Both the position numbers and the translations under genes were made by a program. Positions 28,257 through 35,811 of a DNA stretch of 64,000 nucleotides are shown piece by piece; position 1 is the first letter of the stretch; every line of letters begins with the position of its first letter. Source of the stretch: JAWKTT01 sp041398965 (GTDB taxonomy: Bacteria; Planctomycetota; Planctomycetia; Planctomycetales; Planctomycetaceae); contig JAWKTT010000026.1 of NCBI GenBank assembly GCA_041398965.1, forward strand, positions 1 through 64,000, in the 5' to 3' direction. The notes under the pieces were generated by a model. The model ran no database searches, was not told the origin of the DNA, and saw only the letters and a program-made list of their open reading frames with translations.

Positions 28257-28593
28257 CGTCAATCCAACCCTGTATCAATATGTACGATTTGTGCGGGAAA
28301 ACAGCACTCAGCTGTCCCTGTGTGACTCCGCAACCCGACCCGCGGCGACCGATCGAACCTGCCGAAACTCGGCGATCAACCCAATGTCACCACCATCCGT
28401 CAAGTCGCGAATGGGAGACTCTGTCCAAACCGGGCCATTCTGTCAACCAGACAATCAAGGAACTTGGAAATTCCTTCCCCCGGGTCCGTCTCCCCAGCCG
28501 ACTCCAACCTTCGTGGTAGAAAGGTGGTCGTCGACGCACTGCACTGCCGAAAGCAGGTAGACACAAGTTGTGTCTCAGTAACGTGTTGAGAAG
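28257..28593. other. Intergenic region upstream of fabG, no gene seen
   Basis: About 335 bases lie between fabG and the tRNA gene, which are on the same strand. The fabG promoter should be here. I find no gene, strong hairpin or repeat copy. Confidence 0.4.
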
Positions 28594-28667
28594 TAGCCAC
28601 GCCCCGACTCGAACGGGGAACCCCTTGCGTGTAAAGCAAGTGCTCTAACCAATTGAGCTACGCGGCC
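28594..28667 (-). tRNA. tRNA-Val (anticodon UAC)
   Basis: The minus strand folds as a complete cloverleaf: acceptor GGCCGCG/CGTGGCT, D arm GCTC...GAGC, anticodon stem CTTGC/GCAAG with loop TTTACAC (anticodon TAC), and T arm CCCCG TTCGAGT CGGGG. The discriminator base is A and CCA is not encoded. The five-base variable region (GGGTT) is normal. Confidence 0.95.
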
Positions 28668-28857
28668 TGACGGGCCTGTTGCTGGTGGACGCTCTGTCGG
28701 GCGTCCACTGGGAGAGTGTAGCCGGTTCGATGAGAATCGCGAAGTGATCGGCGAGAATTCGGACAGAATTCCTTTGCAGAGATCGCTTCTGACCTCTGGG
28801 GACTGGTCGCGACAGGTCTTGATACGAGGCAAAGGCAGGGGACAAGGCGATGAGCGG

Positions 28858-30303
28858 TCACTGCCGAAGGGTCGCGAAGGCTTCCAGCGCGGCGGCTCGG
28901 GCGGTGGGATGGTCGACAATCGGTTCGGGGTACGTCGTTCCCAGACGGATTCCTGCTGCCTGTAATGCGGATTGAGGGGCGGTCCAGGGGGCGTGAATCC
29001 AACGGGTGTTCAGCCTCGCAAGTTCCGGAACCCAGCGTTTGACGTATGTTCCGTCAGGGTCAAACTTAGCACCTTGCAGCATCGGGTTGAAAATGCGGAA
29101 GTACGGCGCGGCGTCGGCTCCACAGCCTGCGGCCCACTGCCAGCCGAGTGTGTTTGACGCGAGATCGGCGTCGACAAGTGTGTCCCAAAACCAATCGGCT
29201 CCTCGCTGCCACGATTGTCGGAGATGCTTGGTCAAGAAGGACGCGACGATCATTCGAACCCGGTTGTGCATCCAACCGGTCGTCCAGAGTTCTCGCATTC
29301 CGGCATCGACAATCGGATATCCGGTCGTCCCTTGCTGCCAGCGTTTCAGCAAGTCGGGAGAGGTTTCCCAGGGGAAGTTGGAAAAGTTCTCACGCAGGGG
29401 GGCGAGTGGAGTGTGCGGAAAGTGATAGAGAATGTGATATCCAAAGTCTCGCCAGCCGATTTCGCTGAGGAACGTCCATGGGCCGTCATCCTTTCCCGTG
29501 CCGTCGACGGGAGGTGTCCCGAAACGTTCGACGACACGGCCCCAGATTTGTCGCGGGCTGATCTCGCCAAACCGCAGATGGGGAGATAACCGCGATGTCC
29601 CCGATTGTTCGGGCCAGTCTCGCAGTTCGCGATAGGCGCCGATCGCACCTTGCAGAAACCGATCAAGGCTGTCCGTTGCCCCCGCTTCGCCCGGACTCCA
29701 GAATTGAGCGAACGAACTGTCCCAGGGGATTGTCGGCAAAAGATTCAGTGATGCCAGTGAGACGCTCTTCGGCCAACGTGCGACGGCGGGCAACTCCGCC
29801 GGGGCGTCGAGTGGAGCGGCGATCGACAGGCTTCGACAGCGTCGCCAGAATGGGGTGAAGACTTGATAGGGGCCCCCAGTTTGTGTTTGAACCTCCCACG
29901 GTTCAAAGAGGAGCGAACCGGGAAAACTCTCGACCTCGATCCCTTGTTGACGCAAATCCTCTTTGATCTTCGTGTCGATCTCGCGGTGAGCCGGTTCGTA
30001 GCGGCGCGTCCAGTAGACTGCATCGGCTCCGGTCTCTTCGATGAGCTGCCCGAGTGCGTCACTCGCGTTGCCAACACGAATGATGAGTCGACTTCCGACT
30101 TTTCGCAACGAGGCATCGAGTTGTGTTAACGAGTGATGCAACCACCATTTCGAGGCTCCCCCCATGGCCCATCGGCCCGCATCCTCGGGAGACCAGATGT
30201 AGACGGGCAACACCCCTGTCCCCCGTTCGACCGCAGCCAGCAAAGTGGGATGATCGGCCAGTCGGAGATCATGGCGGAGCCAGACAATTGTGGGGGACAA
30301 CAT
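28858..30303 (-). CDS. phrB: Deoxyribodipyrimidine photolyase / cryptochrome family
   Basis: This 481-residue protein repairs UV-induced cyclobutane dimers with light, using FAD and an antenna cofactor. It begins with the DNA-photolyase alpha/beta domain (IVWLRHDLRLADHPTLLAAV) and has the FAD-binding domain signatures TSRLSPHLRFGEISPRQ, GWRDFGYHIL, and TGYPIVDAGMRELWTTGWMH, NRVRMIVASFLTKHL. The ending (DLASNTLGWQWAAGCG) is typical of class I CPD photolyases. The ATG at 30303 is used in place of the adjacent TTG. It diverges from hpnH. Confidence 0.95.
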   Translation of the reverse strand: MLSPTIVWLRHDLRLADHPTLLAAVERGTGVLPVYIWSPEDAGRWAMGGASKWWLHHSLTQLDASLRKVGSRLIIRVGNASDALGQLIEETGADAVYWTRRYEPAHREIDTKIKEDLRQQGIEVESFPGSLLFEPWEVQTQTGGPYQVFTPFWRRCRSLSIAAPLDAPAELPAVARWPKSVSLASLNLLPTIPWDSSFAQFWSPGEAGATDSLDRFLQGAIGAYRELRDWPEQSGTSRLSPHLRFGEISPRQIWGRVVERFGTPPVDGTGKDDGPWTFLSEIGWRDFGYHILYHFPHTPLAPLRENFSNFPWETSPDLLKRWQQGTTGYPIVDAGMRELWTTGWMHNRVRMIVASFLTKHLRQSWQRGADWFWDTLVDADLASNTLGWQWAAGCGADAAPYFRIFNPMLQGAKFDPDGTYVKRWVPELARLNTRWIHAPWTAPQSALQAAGIRLGTTYPEPIVDHPTARAAALEAFATLRQ

Positions 30304-30562
30304 CAAACCAGACTCCCGACAGATTCGACCCAGTGACCATTGCGCTGCTTCAGGAGCACATCAGCGAGGACTGTAGACCTGAGTCGTCGAAAGTCTACCT
30401 TGGTGAACCGAGTCTCCCACAATGCGACTGAAAGTCCGGGGGCATTTGGTGATCTGCTGCTGACAGGGGCGGAGGAAACTGTTATCACTTCGCGGGGCGA
30501 GGGATGCTTGGAAACTCTCGTGTCGCACGACGTACAAACTTTGATTCACGGAAGGAATCCTG

Positions 30563-31795
30563 ATGGGTGTCCCGCTGTCGCAGATGTGGACTGTCACCCG
30601 CTATGTGCTGGGCCAAAGGCTGCGGGGCGTTCGTCGTTATCCGCTCGTCCTCATGCTCGAGCCACTCTTTCGTTGCAATCTTGCCTGTGCAGGTTGTGGA
30701 AAGATTCAATACCCGGCCGACATTCTTCGACAACATCTCACCCCGGAGCAGTGCTTTCAGGCGGTTGATGAATGCGGTGCTCCAATTGTTTCGATTCCCG
30801 GTGGTGAACCGCTGTTGCATCCGCAGATTCACGAAATCGTCGAGGGGCTGATCGAACGGAAAAAATACATCTACCTTTGCACAAATGCGTTGCTCCTCGA
30901 AAAGCACCTCGATCGGTTTCGACCATCGAAATACCTCTCGTTTTCGGTGCATCTTGACGGACCGCAAGAGGAGCATGATGCCGCTGTCTGTCGTGACGGG
31001 GTCTATGAGGTCGCCATGCGGGCGATTCGTAAGGCGGTCGAGGCGGGATTCCGAGTGACCACCAACACGACGCTCTACAGCAATGCCCATGCCGAAAGAC
31101 TCCGTGGCTTGTTCGACGAACTCATGGCGATCGGTGTCGAAGGGATGATGGTCTCGCCTGGCTATCAATATGAAAAGGCCCCCGATCAAGATCACTTCCT
31201 GCATCGCCAGGAAACCGTCCGCCTCATGCGGCAAGTTTTCGATAAGCCGAAGAAGTCGTGGGTGTTTAATCAGTCGCCGTTATTCATGGAGTTTCTGAGA
31301 GGCAACTACGAACTCGAATGCACCCCTTGGGGGAATCCGACCTACAACCTCTTCGGCTGGCAGAAGCCCTGCTACCTCTTGCAAGAGGGGTACGCAGCAA
31401 CGTTCCAGGAACTGATGGAGACGACCGACTGGGATGCATACGGTCGACAGAGTGGAAACTCGAACTGTCAGGACTGCATGGTCCATTGCGGATACGAACC
31501 GACCGCCGTCGATCAGACGTTCCGCACCTTCAAAGGGATGTGGACCGCTGCCCGTGTCATGCTCGGAGGCCCCCGTCCCGCACCCGAACTCCCCGCACTG
31601 GAGACGACCGAACAGTCACAGGGCCAAGGCTCTGGCGACATCACATTAGCGACTCCCAACTGCGGCGACTCGGGCCGAACCTGTCGCAGCGATGCCGCCT
31701 CATCCCTGCTCCAACTCGCTCCCCATCTCCCCAGTAACCCAATTGGCGAAGAAGAGAGCCAGCGAACTTCCGAAGATGAAGCCTTCGCCCGCTAA
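30563..31795 (+). CDS. hpnH: Radical SAM adenosylhopane synthase HpnH
   Basis: This 410-residue protein matches HpnH, which adds adenosine to the hopene side chain to start extended hopanoid synthesis. The radical-SAM cluster motif is CNLACAGC (Cys38, 42, 45), preceded by the family-typical LEPLFR. Other family strings are IPGGEPLLHPQI and SVHLDGPQEEHD, and a C-terminal Cys set (SNCQDCMVHCGYEP). The last 65 residues are low-complexity and extend beyond the usual family end. No squalene-hopene cyclase gene is in the window. An R1 repeat starts directly after the stop. Confidence 0.92.
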   Translation: MGVPLSQMWTVTRYVLGQRLRGVRRYPLVLMLEPLFRCNLACAGCGKIQYPADILRQHLTPEQCFQAVDECGAPIVSIPGGEPLLHPQIHEIVEGLIERKKYIYLCTNALLLEKHLDRFRPSKYLSFSVHLDGPQEEHDAAVCRDGVYEVAMRAIRKAVEAGFRVTTNTTLYSNAHAERLRGLFDELMAIGVEGMMVSPGYQYEKAPDQDHFLHRQETVRLMRQVFDKPKKSWVFNQSPLFMEFLRGNYELECTPWGNPTYNLFGWQKPCYLLQEGYAATFQELMETTDWDAYGRQSGNSNCQDCMVHCGYEPTAVDQTFRTFKGMWTAARVMLGGPRPAPELPALETTEQSQGQGSGDITLATPNCGDSGRTCRSDAASSLLQLAPHLPSNPIGEEESQRTSEDEAFAR

Positions 31796-31796
31796 C

Positions 31797-31930
31797 AGAC
31801 CGTCGAAAAACGACCGTGGGTCAGATTTTCCAATCTGACAAAAGCAACACCTACGCGTTCGTGCCAAGACATCAAACGGCACCATGTCAGGCCGGAAAGA
31901 CTGCCTAACACTTTTCAACTGGCTGCGAAC
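31797..31930 (+). repeat. Dispersed repeat R1, copy 3
   Basis: It starts within two bases of the hpnH stop. It holds GACCGTGGGTCAG, the hairpin GTCAGATT/AATCTGAC, GACATCAAACGGC and a weak second stem around TGTCAGGCCGGAAAG. Confidence 0.8.
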
Positions 31931-31984
31931 CAAGGCGTAGTTTGCCGAACAAGGACCGCTCAGCATGAAGACCTTGTGGCCCCA

Positions 31985-32086
31985 GCTAGCTCACCTTCGC
32001 CGAACCGCCCCCAAAGAAAGCACACCGACGAACCCGCACGTCCGGCGATGTGGGGAGGGTCATCCGCAAGGATGGCCCTTACCCGA
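31985..32086. repeat. Capping module R2, copy B (shortened)
   Basis: Only the terminal part of the module is kept: GCTCACCTTCGCCGAACCGC, then AAAGCACACCGAC and the hairpin GTCATCCGCAAGGATGGCC followed by CTTACCCGATTA. The stop codon of the minus-strand SUKH gene overlaps its end, exactly as the HEPN-like gene does with copy A. The 26-bp palindrome is missing here. Confidence 0.7.
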
Positions 32087-32836
32087 TTATTTGCTGGTCC
32101 AAACTTGCGCGTTCAGATCGTCGGCGATTCGTTCCACGTGTGATTGTACAATAGACGTGACGTTGACGCCCAGTGACAGTGATCCGTGGAAGTATGAGAT
32201 GTGATCGGCATGGCCTTCCATCAGCAGTTTTGCGCGACCCGGCCATCGTCGAAAGGTAATCTCTTCTTTCGTGAATGGGTTTTTGCCGACGTGGTTTTCG
32301 TCAAGTTGGAGTGTTTCGGATTGATCCACGTATCGGAGCCACTCATCCATCCGTATCGGCTTGAAAATGGCCCGAACCGGATGATCTGAACGAATGATAA
32401 ATATACCCGAAGTTGTCACAAACGGATCAGGGCATGTTGCCAGTTCCCAGTTTCCGTTTGTGAAGTATCCAGTGAGCGAGAAGTCCTCGCATCTTCCGAG
32501 CCCGTTGTAGGGGTCGTGTTCCCACATCCATACTTCGTTTGAGTCTGCATCGTCGCCGACCATGCAGAAGTAGTTGCCGCATCCGTCACCACCGATTTCA
32601 ATGAAACGGCGTGATCTCAGTTCCGGTTGGAGTTCGTAGTAGTCCAAACCATTAGGATTGAAGAAACGCTGCAACTGTCCGATAGCGAACAGCTCGCCAT
32701 TGCACTCAAGTACGTTGCAATCGTTCTGCAATTGGTGCGATGAGTCATTGGGAAACGATACCATGAACTGCTTAAAGGCCGTCGGCAGGACGACACTAAG
32801 CCGGTCTTCAATGAATGCGAAATCGTTGGCGTCCAT
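32087..32836 (-). CDS. Cassette-borne SMI1/KNR4 (SUKH) family protein
   Basis: This 249-residue protein resembles the SUKH superfamily, which includes many immunity proteins of contact-dependent toxins and some phage-related proteins. The N-terminal part (IEDRLSVVLPTAFKQFMVSF, then IGGDGCGNYFCM and VWMWEHDPY) matches the core fold order; a C-terminal extension with PFTKEEITFRRWPGRAK follows. No toxin gene accompanies it, which fits an orphan immunity gene on a cassette. The ATG at 32836 is chosen; one 15 bases upstream is also possible. It lies between attC-like sequence and module R2-B. Confidence 0.8.
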   Translation of the reverse strand: MDANDFAFIEDRLSVVLPTAFKQFMVSFPNDSSHQLQNDCNVLECNGELFAIGQLQRFFNPNGLDYYELQPELRSRRFIEIGGDGCGNYFCMVGDDADSNEVWMWEHDPYNGLGRCEDFSLTGYFTNGNWELATCPDPFVTTSGIFIIRSDHPVRAIFKPIRMDEWLRYVDQSETLQLDENHVGKNPFTKEEITFRRWPGRAKLLMEGHADHISYFHGSLSLGVNVTSIVQSHVERIADDLNAQVWTSK

Positions 32837-32850
32837 GAGTCCGTGAGGCA

Positions 32851-32945
32851 AATAACGACTGCGTTAACGCGGCGGGCGCGTTGGACTGTGATTTCAAGAT
32901 CGGCGTGATCGCCGGCTCGCGTCCACCGATATGCCCAACATGGGC
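32851..32945 (-). other. Degenerate attC-like site 4
   Basis: On the minus strand the 3' part (GCGTTAACGCAGTCGTTATT) closely resembles the ends of attC-like sites 1 and 3, with GTTA core. An inner stem CAACGCG/CGCGTT is visible. The 5' arm pairs poorly, but GTTGGGC, another R'-type core, lies about 80 bases away. The site is probably degraded or composite. Confidence 0.4.
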
Positions 32946-33061
32946 GTGAACTTGTGGGGTGGGAGTCCTCTGTACGAGGCTGGTCACTTCTGGAGATGAG
33001 TATCTGAAGTTTTGCATCAAAAGGGAAGTACAAGACGAAGACGGGCACCGACCGGGATCAA

Positions 33062-33400
33062 CCGCAGCGTCGCGGGCCGAGCAGCCAGCCTTGAGTCGAC
33101 GCGATCAGTTTCTAACGGAAGCAGCCCTAAGGAGTCCCACACCGAGCCTGCTAAGCGTCGAACGATCTTAGATTGTCGCCTTTCGCTCCGCGAAAGTAGC
33201 GTTTGTTCGGTGTTTCCAAGCCTTTCGCGGAGCGAAAGGCGACACTCGTTCTTGATCCGCTACTCACTGGAAGCGACCGCCGCACTCGATGTCTGAAGTG
33301 GACCCCGGAATTCGGACCGCCCCACGAAAGAGAACACAGACGGCCCGGCATTTCGGGTGCTGTGGGGAGGGTCATCCGCAAGGATGACCCTCCCCCGATT
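33062..33400. repeat. Capping module R2, copy C
   Basis: It matches copy A in order and sequence: CGCGGGCCGAGCAGCCAGCC, the palindrome (arms 33171-33196 and 33222-33247, one mismatch), CCGCTACTCACTGGAAGCGA, and the closing hairpin GGGTCATCCGCAAGGATGAC followed by CCCCCGATTA. It lies directly after the 3' end of the LptA-like gene remnant (minus strand). The bases between it and 32945 hold no gene. Confidence 0.8.
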
Positions 33401-33408
33401 AGCCGGCG

Positions 33409-33906
33409 TCAGGGGCTGCTCTGGCGTCGGAGTCGAACGTTCCCGCCAAATTCATAACCATTGTTGCCATGCTTGATGATGATTGAGTCGGATGTCATCA
33501 CAGTCGAGTGCTGACCAGAACCCTATTGAAGCGAAGCGTTGCCACTCAGTCGTAAATCGTCGCCTTGGAATTCCAACTTGTCAGCCCGGAAAGTTTCACC
33601 GCTGCCATCGACTTGCTGCCATTTGCAATTTCCAATGCAGATGAACGAATTAAACTCCGGCTTTCCACTGCACTGAATCGAATCAGCCTCGATCGTAATA
33701 TCGCCGAACCGAAGCTTGGCGGCACCTTTAAGCGTACATGTCTGCGATCCGCCTGCTGAATGAAACTTCACGGTCCGCGCTGTGAAGTCCATATCGTCGA
33801 CGGTGAGTGTTGTAAGTATTTCCGATTCAGCTGTAGTTTCTTCAACCTGGGCAGGGCCATCGGCTGGCGCCACCAGCAAGGCGAACATCAATATGCCTGC
33901 GAACAT
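33409..33906 (-). pseudogene. Cassette-borne LptA/OstA-like secreted protein, interrupted by an in-frame amber
   Basis: A signal peptide (MFAGILMFALLVAPADG) is followed by short beta-strand repeats (VKFHSAGGSQTCTLKG, ITIEADSIQCSGK, RADKLEFQGDDLRLSGNA) that resemble LptA/OstA-type organic-solvent tolerance domains, which bridge LPS transport. The frame meets TAG at 33523-33525 after 127 codons, then continues open for 37 codons with similar character (TVMTSDSIIIKHGNNGYEFG, then GNVRLR) to TGA at 33409. The tail completes another beta unit, so the TAG looks like a nonsense change (or readthrough) in a 165-codon gene. A ribosome binding site (AAGGAA) precedes the ATG. It is a cassette between attC-like site 2 and module R2-C. 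Confidence 0.6.
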
Positions 33907-33984
33907 CGGTAGATTCCTTTCTTGAGGATGGTTGATGCATGGACAGCAGCAGAGCTTTGCAAGTCGCGTGCCAAACGTCCTGCT

Positions 33985-34076
33985 GGCGAACGTGACGGAT
34001 CACCAAGTCGCCGGAGTGATCTTTCGATTGTCAAAACGCACCGATCGGCGACTTTGGTGCATCCGATTGTTCTGCC
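33985..34076 (-). other. attC-like recombination site 2
   Basis: This is the best site in the window. On the minus strand the ends GCAGAACAATCGGATGCACC and its far arm (complement GGCGAACGTGACGGATCACC) pair, giving R boxes with GAAC/GTTC, an unpaired spacer (AATC against GTGAC), then GGAT(G)CACC with one extra G, another extra A, and a stem AAGTCGCCG. The gene stop TGA at 34078 is one base from the R'' end. Two unpaired bases on one arm match extrahelical bases of attC. Confidence 0.7.
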
Positions 34077-34077
34077 T

Positions 34078-34608
34078 TCACCGCCATTTAGAGTCGAGCT
34101 TTGAGTCAAGCATATCGATTATCGCGTAGACGAACCGGCGTCTAGACTCATTTAAGCGTAAACGACTACCGATTGTCTTGTCCGCCCATCCGCGGGCACT
34201 GCCTCCGTCTTGCCCGAACTCCTGCGCCATAGCCGTCCAATCGCAGACCATTTCAATCAGGTCGACATCCGTCATGTCGTTTGGGTCGGCGTGGAAATCA
34301 GGGTGGTGGCGGTTCGTCGTCACGTGGTGATCGATTGCCGATCGGACACGTTCTTCCATTCCCTCAGGATAAGAAAACGGTTCGCCAGAGCGGCGGCACC
34401 GATGAAACTCAGTGAGCCAAATATACGGTATCCGTTCTTCGGGTCCGTATTTAGACGCATCATGAACCACTGCACGCTGATTTAGTTCGTCCGCGTATTC
34501 AGTTACTGATGCCATCACAGTCAAGCATCGACGGACCCGTTCGATGTGCTCCTCGGTTCGTCGCTCGTAGAAGGCGACCATCTCTGCTGTTGGTTCAATT
34601 GCGGTCAT
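34078..34608 (-). CDS. Cassette-borne DUF5662-like protein
   Basis: This 176-residue protein starts with a helical part (HIERVRRCLTVMASVTEYAD), followed by HDASKYGPEERIPYIWL, which matches the HDxSKFxxEEFxPY pattern of DUF5662. That family resembles HD-domain proteins but its activity is unknown to me. Other conserved-looking residues are HHVTTNRHHPDF and DLIEMVCDWTAMAQEFG. The length is normal for such a domain. It lies between attC-like sites 2 and 3, with its stop almost touching site 2. Confidence 0.7.
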   Translation of the reverse strand: MTAIEPTAEMVAFYERRTEEHIERVRRCLTVMASVTEYADELNQRAVVHDASKYGPEERIPYIWLTEFHRCRRSGEPFSYPEGMEERVRSAIDHHVTTNRHHPDFHADPNDMTDVDLIEMVCDWTAMAQEFGQDGGSARGWADKTIGSRLRLNESRRRFVYAIIDMLDSKLDSKWR

Positions 34609-34625
34609 TTAGTGAATTGTCTCAT

Positions 34626-34680
34626 GGCATAACGACCGCGTTTACCGGGCCGCGGCTCCGTGTCCAAGCTTTGTTCTGTC
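34626..34680 (-). other. attC-like recombination site 3
   Basis: On the minus strand GACAGAACAAAGCTTGGAC and GTAAACGCGGTCGTTATGCC pair around a central CCGCGG. R boxes contain GAAC and GTTATGC, with mismatched spacers between R and L boxes and one unpaired A near the centre. At 55 nt it is within the lower size range of attC sites. It sits 18 bp upstream of the DUF5662-like gene start and 24 bp after the next gene's stop. Confidence 0.6.
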
Positions 34681-34704
34681 GCATCCGCCATGGGCGAGCG
34701 ATTC

Positions 34705-35217
34705 TCAGTCACCTAACGATTTTTCATAAGCGTCGCGAATACGCTTTGAGTTGATGTCGCCCTTTGTGCAGTAAGGGCAGCCACAAGGCTTCTTGCCTTT
34801 GGCATCAGGGTAATACCGCCACCCCATGACCTGCGGCAGCGATTTGATCTTTTGTATCTCGGCTGCCTCAATTTTGCGCGGAATGATTACCTCAAAGCCC
34901 TCTGGTTGTTCAGCGTTGAAGACAACTCCAACGGCTTCAACAGCAGTGAGCACTTGATGGTTTCGATTGTAATGCCCAATCATGACGACTTGGTCGTCGG
35001 GAATGCGAAAGTAAACACCGACAATAGTCCGCTGTCCACTTCGTTTAAGTTCACGCAGCCACTGATGCGACACGTAGAAATTGTCAGTAACCGGCATCGC
35101 GAACACAATCCGGTCGTAGGCCTCAGCAAGCGGCTGTTTCAGACGACGTGGCTTGATACCGGATCGACGTATTGAGTCGGTTTCCTTCTCAACTGCGAGG
35201 TGAACGAAGAGTGCCAT
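34705..35217 (-). CDS. Cassette-borne uncharacterised protein with CGCPYC motif
   Basis: This 170-residue protein begins FVHLAVEKETDSIRRSGIKP, then NFYVSHQWLRELKRSGQRTI and VVGVYFRIPDDQVV-like text, and ends with KGKKPCGCPYCTKGD, a short Cys motif that could bind zinc. I recall similar uncharacterised proteins in other bacteria but cannot give a function. An ADP-ribosyltransferase-like fold is a weak guess from the opening FVHL...SGI pattern. It is the outermost gene of the second cassette array. Confidence 0.6.
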   Translation of the reverse strand: MALFVHLAVEKETDSIRRSGIKPRRLKQPLAEAYDRIVFAMPVTDNFYVSHQWLRELKRSGQRTIVGVYFRIPDDQVVMIGHYNRNHQVLTAVEAVGVVFNAEQPEGFEVIIPRKIEAAEIQKIKSLPQVMGWRYYPDAKGKKPCGCPYCTKGDINSKRIRDAYEKSLGD

Positions 35218-35811
35218 AGTTGCTCAATTGGCTTTGCGACAGTACTTGTTTTTATATAGAAGTCATCTGCCGTTCGATTTGGCGTCGATTCTGTCTAATG
35301 GAACTTGTTGTTGGCGGGGCCGTGGGTTGTGATATGGGGGAAGTCCTTATCGACCAATGAGAACCGGCGACGGGGGCGATTTTATTCTTCAGCATGTTCA
35401 ACGGCAAGGGGAGACAGGTGGAGGGTTTGAAAGTTGTAAACTAAGCAGCAAAGACAGAATGGCGGCTTAAGTTGATTCCACTTTCTGACGCGAGACGCTC
35501 TCTTCTTCGCTTTGGTTGCAGTCGGAACGACGTGCTGATATCTCGGGGTCGATTCCATTGGCTTTGAACAGAAGTGAGCGAAGGAAACGAAGCAGAGGCA
35601 AGGTTCACGTTCTCGGGGAACAACCCCGAGTATCCGTTCTGTCGGTGTTGTCCGCGGTTCATCCTGAATGGGCAGAGTTCGATCAACAGTCGAGACGCAC
35701 ATCCCAGATGGGGAAGTCGGCTGAAATCTTGGGGGCGGGTGGGTACGATGGGGGAGTGGTTGAATCGGTGCGGATTCAGCTCTTCCCTCACACTCCTGAT
35801 CCGGTGTTGCC
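35218..35811. other. Long intergenic region, no gene supported
   Basis: About 590 bases separate the cassette array from the large TPR gene. Frames open on both strands (for example minus 35382-35924) but are low-complexity and overlap the real gene. The first 100 bases are AT-richer, as in the cassette genes. I see no attC-like structure upstream of 35217. Confidence 0.4.
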
